A stretch of 64,000 nucleotides of DNA from an uncultured Bacilli bacterium (GTDB lineage Bacteria; Bacillota_I; Bacilli_A; RF39; UBA660): NCBI GenBank assembly GCA_947626095.1, contig CANQQV010000003.1, positions 62,001-126,000 on the forward strand. The letters run 5' to 3'. Shown in pieces: positions 59,139-64,000 of this stretch. The number at the start of each line of letters is the position of its first letter. Within the stretch, counting starts at the first letter, position 1. Position numbers and translations under genes: made by a program. Below the pieces are notes generated by a model, which saw only the letters and a list, made by a program, of their open reading frames with translations, was not told the origin of the DNA and did no database searches.

Positions 59139-59897
59139 TTACCAACTGCCTGACCAATTGACAACAGCTGGTGCAATAGTGTCATAGTAGTCCTCGACAC
59201 TTTTATCGTGTACGATTCCTGCCGTGTTAACACTAAGTTTCATGGCATTATTTTGCGTTATTTCTTTAGTAGCATGAGCATAATCTCCCACTGCTGTTTG
59301 GTTTTTAACTGTTGTTGAACTACTCTTTTCAGCATCAAAATAAAGACTTTGATATAAAGAAGTTATTTCAATCGTTGGTAACATAAAAATCGCCGCATGA
59401 CCATGGTCACCATTAACTTCCGCATGCGTATTTATCGTCGTACAAGTTCCATTAGTACGACAATAACTATTTTCTAAATATAAAAGTCCCGCTGGTTTAA
59501 CCGTCGAATAATGGCCTATCGCAATAATATCATAACTACGCACTTTAGGAATATTTTTCCAAGTTAAATCTACAAAGTAACGAAAAGTCGTTCCATCCTT
59601 ATACATTACTGTTCTTAAAGATTTATAATTAGTTTCAATATAACCTTCGCCATTTAAATGATATAGGTCGTGGAGATCGACACTATCATATTCTTCTTTC
59701 GTTATTTCAGTTGTAAAAGAAGATAATTCTGGAAGAACACTGGCTGTAACCAACGAATCATTTAAGATGCTAACTGTTTTGTAATACTTAACACTTTCAC
59801 CAATGATGGTAAATCCATCAAAAGCTGGAACATCACGAGCCATAACCATTAAAGGTAAACTTAAGATAAGTATCCATAAAAACTTAATGTATTTCAT
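59139..59897 (-). CDS. Secreted protein, unknown
   Basis: A 252-residue protein with a clear signal peptide (MKYIKFLWILILSLPLMVMA, likely cut near residues 20-21). The mature part is beta-rich with repeated Tyr/Asp pattern, TDLTWKNIPKVRSYDIIAIGHYS-like strands and two cysteines in YCRTNGTCT, possibly one disulfide. No family recognised. AAAGGAGGAAAAA precedes the ATG at an unusually long spacing (about 14). It follows the HTH-TM regulator gene on the same strand, separated by a repeat region (59942-60013) that may control it. Confidence 0.72.
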   Translation of the reverse strand: MKYIKFLWILILSLPLMVMARDVPAFDGFTIIGESVKYYKTVSILNDSLVTASVLPELSSFTTEITKEEYDSVDLHDLYHLNGEGYIETNYKSLRTVMYKDGTTFRYFVDLTWKNIPKVRSYDIIAIGHYSTVKPAGLLYLENSYCRTNGTCTTINTHAEVNGDHGHAAIFMLPTIEITSLYQSLYFDAEKSSSTTVKNQTAVGDYAHATKEITQNNAMKLSVNTAGIVHDKSVEDYYDTIAPAVVNWSGSW

Positions 59898-59941
59898 ATA
59901 CTACACTTTTTCCTCCTTTCTACTTTTTCATCCTATCATAT

Positions 59942-60013
59942 AAGCCTTTAAAAACTCTATTGCTCTTTTAGCGAATAACTCGTTATTTTAGCGAGTCCCA
60001 TTCTAAAGGCTTT
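59942..60013. repeat. Direct and inverted repeat block between the HTH-TM gene and the secreted protein gene
   Basis: TTTTAGCGA occurs at 59966-59974 and 59986-59994, exactly 20 bp apart, two helical turns. Inside is ACTCG...CGAGT. The whole block is bracketed by AAGCCTTTA (59942-59950) and TAAAGGCTT (60005-60013). It overlaps the last codons of the regulator gene. It may be an operator for paired binding or a stem-loop. No insertion-sequence gene accompanies it. Confidence 0.55.
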
Positions 60014-60752
60014 CTTCTAGGTAAATTTGATAATCTATTTCTTTAACAACTTTTTTCTCATTAAAATATAATAACGATATTTTTGTATTCTGAAATTCCT
60101 TTCCTTCTGCTAAAGATATATTTTGCGTTTCAATGTTATCAAAAATATAATCGCTTCCTTCAATTACAAGAGTATCATTCTCATTACTTTTATAAATCAT
60201 AGTACTATCATTAGCAATTGTTATTTCTAAACCAATTGTATATTGTTTATCAGCTTTAGTCTTTTGAACATTAAATAAATGTAGTTTTTTAACAACTAAC
60301 ACATACTCGTTATTTTGTTCAAAAATATAACCTTCAATAATTAAATTATTATCACCACTATTTATTTTATAAATATTTGGTTCATCAACTACCTGATCAT
60401 TTTCTTTAGATTTAGGTTTAAGAAAAAACATAAAGGTTAAATTAACAAATAATAATATTGCCAAAATAACTAAAAATACTTTAAATATAATTCCTTTCTT
60501 CTTAACTGGTGTTACTATATCAGTTTTTTCTTCTGTAATTACTTCGTTTCTTTTACCAGCAAGTAGTTCATCAGCTGTCACATCTAATACTTTACACAAT
60601 TTGGGAATTATAACAACATCTGGTAAATATATACCTGTTTCCCATTTTGATATTGTTTTATCATCTATTCCTATTAGTTCACCTAATTCTCTTTGCGTTA
60701 ATTTCTTTTCTAGCCTTAAATTCTTTATAAATTCACCAAGATTATTATTCAC
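60003..60752 (-). CDS. Membrane-anchored XRE-type regulator
   Basis: A 249-residue protein: N-terminal helix-turn-helix (about 5-62, LGEFIKNLRLEKKLTQRELGELIGIDDKTISKWE, seen as TQRELGELIGIDDKTISKWE and VLDVTADELLAG), basic stretch, one transmembrane helix (about 87-109) and an extracytoplasmic beta-rich domain (about 125-249). This is the layout of a one-component sensor in which the external domain could signal to the cytoplasmic DNA-binding domain. The start is GTG at 60752 behind AGGGG; a TTG three codons upstream is too close to that site. The next gene encodes a secreted protein. Confidence 0.82.
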   Translation of the reverse strand: MNNNLGEFIKNLRLEKKLTQRELGELIGIDDKTISKWETGIYLPDVVIIPKLCKVLDVTADELLAGKRNEVITEEKTDIVTPVKKKGIIFKVFLVILAILLFVNLTFMFFLKPKSKENDQVVDEPNIYKINSGDNNLIIEGYIFEQNNEYVLVVKKLHLFNVQKTKADKQYTIGLEITIANDSTMIYKSNENDTLVIEGSDYIFDNIETQNISLAEGKEFQNTKISLLYFNEKKVVKEIDYQIYLEESL

Positions 60753-60839
60753 AATAAACAACCCCTAAATAATTAACTGTATTATAATATGAAACATTTT
60801 ATTAATTTATAAGTTATGGCTATTTTGGAAAAATAATAA

Positions 60840-60865
60840 ACAAAAAAGTACTCTAAACGAGTACT
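60840..60865 (-). terminator. Terminator of the 532-residue protein gene
   Basis: Minus-strand 7-bp stem AGTACTC / GAGTACT with T6 following, overlapping the stop codon. Confidence 0.85.
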
Positions 60866-62462
60866 AATATATTTTTTCTACTTCAATAATATCTTTATCT
60901 GTCTCATAGTAACCGATTTTTATTTTATCTCCTACTTCAAGTAGAGGTAAACGATCACTTAATGAAATAGAAGCCTTATAAGTTTTATTTTCTGTTGTTA
61001 AATAATAATGTGTATAACCACCAATTATTCCAGTTTTAATCTTACTAATAGTTATTTCTTCAATCTTTAATTCATCATCACTAGCTTCTTTTTTGATAGC
61101 TTTTAAATAATTATCTTTAGCTACTTCAATTCCTTTTGAAGCATCAGTAACAACTACTTTTTGATAGTCTTTTACATCAACAAATCCATACATTTTAACT
61201 AAACCACTAGAATCTTTTAAACTTACTAAGTAAGTAGGATTTCCTTTTAAATTAATTAATAATGGGAATGTTGAAGTATATCCCATATCTTGGACTTGAC
61301 CTTCAGCACTACTCATTGCACTAAATTCTTCCGCTCCTGGAACATTATAGTATGTTGTTTTACCAGTTCTCATATTCGTTAAAATAAATCCTAAATTAGA
61401 TTCATCGCTAACTACACTAGTTATTCCGGTATATAAATAAATATCATCATTCATCGCTAAATAATTATAACCTTCTGTTGTATTTACAACATTCTTTTGT
61501 CCAAAAATACTATTAAAGAAACCATTTTTGTAGTTGCCCCAATCGTCAACTTGTTCAATTACTAATGATGCTGAATAAGCAATATCGACCCATGAAGGTA
61601 TATCTTCTTTTTTATATTTAGTTGATTCACCTGTAACTGGATCAAAAATAATAACACCAGTTACTTTAGCTTTTAAACCAACTGCTGTATAACTAATAGT
61701 CGGTACAATATAATAAGGATTTCCCTCATTATCTATCTCAAAAGAAATATTGCCAAAATTAGTAGTTGGATAAGTAAATCTTAATTTACGTTCTAACTTT
61801 TCATTAAATAAAGCACTAGATGAATACTTCATTCCTTTTTTTAAACGCGTTAATTTAGACTCGCCTGTTACACTATCAACGGTAATATAACCGACAATTC
61901 CCTCTTTACGATTTGTAAACCATTTAATTGCATCAGCATACTCTAATGGCGTTACTCTTAAAATAGAATCATTATAATTAATTTGCGTATATAAATTAGA
62001 AACACTAAACTGACTTACTAACTCACTTACTTGGCCCATTACACGATCACCTAAAACTTCTGAAGAAGCACGATCAAGTAAAGGCAAATGATTAAAATTA
62101 ACTTCAGCAATATCTTCAGTAAAATTACCACTCTCATCAACACTAATTCTTTGTTGATAACTCTTAGCATTAAATAATGGAGAACAAATAAAATTAACAA
62201 TTAATATTAAAACAAATACTGAACCTATTCCTAAAATGGCATAAATCATTGTATTAGGTAATTGATAATTTACTTTTTTACCTTTTTTAAATAATTCCAC
62301 ACTATTAAAACTACTCAAACTATCTAAAATAGCATATATGAAAACTAAGAAAGCAATAAAGGCATAAAAACCAAAGTTATTTAAATTAATAGCTGGCAAA
62401 GTAATATAATAAATTATAAAACCTAAAACTAAAGTAATTAAAATATTTATTATTTTTCTCAT
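60864..62462 (-). CDS. Large membrane protein with PepSY-like repeats, unknown
   Basis: A 532-residue protein with about three transmembrane helices in the first 95 residues and a long extracytoplasmic region. That region contains repeated strands with a VDSVTGESKL or FDPVTGESTKY pattern (about 195-205 and 270-285), similar to PepSY-type segments. Other segments, such as IYLYTGITSVVSDESNLGFIL and GKTTYYNVPGAEEFSAMSSAEGQ, suggest a beta-rich fold. The likely role is a membrane sensor or inhibitor. ATG at 62462 follows TAGGTGATAC. Strong terminator at its end. Confidence 0.7.
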   Translation of the reverse strand: MRKIINILITLVLGFIIYYITLPAINLNNFGFYAFIAFLVFIYAILDSLSSFNSVELFKKGKKVNYQLPNTMIYAILGIGSVFVLILIVNFICSPLFNAKSYQQRISVDESGNFTEDIAEVNFNHLPLLDRASSEVLGDRVMGQVSELVSQFSVSNLYTQINYNDSILRVTPLEYADAIKWFTNRKEGIVGYITVDSVTGESKLTRLKKGMKYSSSALFNEKLERKLRFTYPTTNFGNISFEIDNEGNPYYIVPTISYTAVGLKAKVTGVIIFDPVTGESTKYKKEDIPSWVDIAYSASLVIEQVDDWGNYKNGFFNSIFGQKNVVNTTEGYNYLAMNDDIYLYTGITSVVSDESNLGFILTNMRTGKTTYYNVPGAEEFSAMSSAEGQVQDMGYTSTFPLLINLKGNPTYLVSLKDSSGLVKMYGFVDVKDYQKVVVTDASKGIEVAKDNYLKAIKKEASDDELKIEEITISKIKTGIIGGYTHYYLTTENKTYKASISLSDRLPLLEVGDKIKIGYYETDKDIIEVEKIY

Positions 62463-62483
62463 ATAGTATCACCTACTTATATT

Positions 62484-64000
62484 CTACCATACTTTTAATA
62501 ATTTAGAATTATTATCCGTAAAATATCTTTGATATCTTAAAGCTTGATAACCGACCATATTAGCTGCTTCTAATAACATCTTATCATCGATATCACTAAG
62601 TATTGGATTTTCTTTTAATATAACTACTAACTTATCCCAATCTAAACTAAGATATTCACTATTAGATAAGATAATTGTTTTTATTATTTTACCTAGTTCT
62701 AATAATTTCATTTCTTTTTCCGTTTTATGTACAATATCTAATGAATTACCTTTTATTAAAGCAAAATCAACTGAACTACGAAGAACTAAATATTTATTAT
62801 ATAATGACCAATAATCAATCTCCTTCACTTCATAATGTATACCTTCAATATAATAACCATTTTCTAATATATAATTTATAATATCTAATAAATTCATTGT
62901 ATATATCTTTTCTTTTAAAGTTATTATTAAATAATTAAATAATGTATTATACTTATTAGCTACATCTTCTTTATAAAGAGAAAGATAATATTTAGATAGA
63001 TTTTCCCTAGTTTCTATTTTATTTGTAAATTCTTCTAATTCTGTAAGATTATTGACTACATAAGCTTTATTATCTATAACTATTATCAATCCTACATCAT
63101 CATTAGAATTATCGAACTTAATAAACTTAGCCTCAAAATTATCTACTAATCTTTTTAATAATTTATTAACATTATCATCTTCAATACAATGCTCAACATT
63201 AACAATTAACGAAACCATTTTTTGTAAAAAATCTAGTTTCCCTTGTGCTTTATAAAATTCGTAATTTGCAAGATAGAAATTTTTCATATATAAAAGACGA
63301 TGACGACCATTTTTTATTTCATATTTACCATTGAATTTTTTGACAACAAAATCATAAGTATCCTTTATTTTTTGAATATTAACATATGATGAAGAACTTA
63401 TCTTACTTCTTGTCCCATTAAAATCCAACGCTCCATAAATTAAATCAACATCATAATCAGTATCACCCGTAAATTCTGAATTACTATAAATAAAATCCAT
63501 ATTTATTGGTAATTCTTCTAAACGTGAATAAGTAACGTAATATCTATTTTCTTCTTTTTTAGTTTCCTGCGTCTCCTCTTTTGCTTTTTTCTTATTACAT
63601 ATCTGTTCAATAGTATACCAAGTAGGAAGTTCAATATACGTTAAATTGAAAGGTAATATTTTATCTTTAACTAATTTCCTCGGTATTACAACAATATTTG
63701 GTTTTTGCCCAATAAAAGCATTAAACCATTTTTTGGCTTTCCTTACAATAAAAGCTCCTGTTTTTTCTGGTACATTCTCAAGTCTTTTTTCTAAAATTGC
63801 ATAATAATGACTAACTTCATCAACCGTATAATCTTGTTCTTCTGTTTGTGGTACTTTTAAAATGCTTTTATAAAATATTTTTGGAAAAGTAAATGCCGTT
63901 ATTAGCGCCTTATCTAAATCACTAAATAACTCTCGTTCTTCTTTACTTGCTACACCATTAATTGTTACTTCTCTTTCTATTTGCTTTAATTCAAAAAGAT
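62484..64000 (-). CDS. Orphan protein with a ParB-like NGRHRL motif, 5' end beyond the window
   Basis: The frame is open from 62484 to the window edge (64000) with no stop, so about 505 residues are visible and the start is outside. The sequence is charged, with few hydrophobic stretches. It has an N-terminal visible section rich in Glu and Lys (EVTINGVASKEERELF, then KKKAKEETQKEENRYY). Then SYVNIQKIKDTYDFVVKKFNGKYEIKNGRHRLLYM is seen; the NGRHRL part resembles the ParB/sulfiredoxin nucleotide-binding motif. The C-terminal half is helical. No firm family call. ATG at 63500 is an internal Met, not a supported start. Confidence 0.68.
   Translation of the reverse strand, partial: LFELKQIEREVTINGVASKEERELFSDLDKALITAFTFPKIFYKSILKVPQTEEQDYTVDEVSHYYAILEKRLENVPEKTGAFIVRKAKKWFNAFIGQKPNIVVIPRKLVKDKILPFNLTYIELPTWYTIEQICNKKKAKEETQETKKEENRYYVTYSRLEELPINMDFIYSNSEFTGDTDYDVDLIYGALDFNGTRSKISSSSYVNIQKIKDTYDFVVKKFNGKYEIKNGRHRLLYMKNFYLANYEFYKAQGKLDFLQKMVSLIVNVEHCIEDDNVNKLLKRLVDNFEAKFIKFDNSNDDVGLIIVIDNKAYVVNNLTELEEFTNKIETRENLSKYYLSLYKEDVANKYNTLFNYLIITLKEKIYTMNLLDIINYILENGYYIEGIHYEVKEIDYWSLYNKYLVLRSSVDFALIKGNSLDIVHKTEKEMKLLELGKIIKTIILSNSEYLSLDWDKLVVILKENPILSDIDDKMLLEAANMVGYQALRYQRYFTDNNSKLLKVW

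Noticed and set aside
1..64000. TGA read as tryptophan (Mycoplasma/Mollicutes code 4).
   Set aside because: Genes such as the glycosyltransferases at 19409 and 20470 end in TGA at overlaps, and tryptophan positions use TGG. Standard code.
1..64000. Prophage, insertion sequence, CRISPR, toxin-antitoxin or defence island.
   Set aside because: No transposase, integrase, Cas, restriction, capsid or repeat-spacer array is seen; gene style is uniform across the window.

Overview
This is a strongly AT-rich stretch from a low-GC Gram-positive (Bacillota) chromosome. I infer an uncultured, gut-type member of the Bacilli (RF39/RFN20/Erysipelotrichia-like); that placement rests on gene content and style only. 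TGA is used as a stop (for example the glycosyltransferase genes ending at 19409 and 20470), so the standard bacterial code applies and this is not a Mycoplasma-type code. Almost every gene is on the minus strand. I see no rRNA, tRNA, CRISPR array, insertion sequence or prophage.

Sporulation is a recurring theme: sirA, sigG with ylmC/ymxH, spoIVA, spoVIF and a DUF1540 protein are all present, and spoIVA matches the Bacillus protein in length once its TTG start is used. SpoVIF has a sigma-K-like promoter and spoIVA a sigma-E-like -10.

Layout. 1-5.6 kb: 5' part of parE, a membrane-anchored acidic protein, yneF, sirA, tkt and a processive lipid glycosyltransferase. 5.6-6.6 kb: lexA with a divergent 45-residue membrane peptide gene; the intergenic region has three LexA-box-like palindromes and two consensus promoters. 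In Bacillus subtilis the gene divergent from lexA is the SOS division inhibitor yneA, followed by tkt-sirA-yneF, so the locus is syntenic but encodes a different, tiny product. 6.6-18.5 kb: rhomboid protease, rluD, lspA, ylmC, sigG, ADP-ribosylglycohydrolase, a CarD-like protein followed by a free-standing alpha-CTD-like protein, several membrane proteins and a calcium-type P-ATPase. 18.6-23.2 kb: three overlapping glycosyltransferases, a metal exporter-like protein and a CmpB-family membrane protein. 23.2-35.6 kb: a 1142-residue orphan, MYG1, a P-ATPase-derived protein without its catalytic core, a CDP-alcohol phosphatidyltransferase, fmt, dnaI, dnaB and membrane proteins. 35.7-43.1 kb: HU, zinc-ribbon membrane proteins, spoIVA, sortase B, fhs and spoVIF. 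43-50.7 kb: a PdaC-like deacetylase, priA flanked by two paralogous two-TM proteins carrying different cysteine-peptidase domains, an orphan ncRNA candidate, a PHP enzyme and a zinc-less cytidine-deaminase-like protein. 50.7-64 kb: mostly lineage-specific large proteins, including a 1203-residue protein with a transglutaminase-like triad, DUF523, TM2 and an HTH-membrane regulator; the last gene is cut by the window edge.

How it works together: the parts seen serve replication and repair (ParE, LexA, PriA, DnaB/DnaI), one-carbon metabolism and translation initiation (Fhs, Fmt), envelope building and remodelling (lipid glycosyltransferase, CDP-alcohol transferase, sortase, deacetylase, NlpC/C39 enzymes) and endospore development. 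The most interesting item is the SOS-type unit at 5.65-5.98 kb. Next are the ncRNA candidate at 48.25-48.4 kb, the CarD/alpha-CTD pair and a group of enzyme folds that have lost their catalytic residues. No gap between genes exceeds 300 bases; the longest (48212-48456 and 58880-59138) are described in the list.
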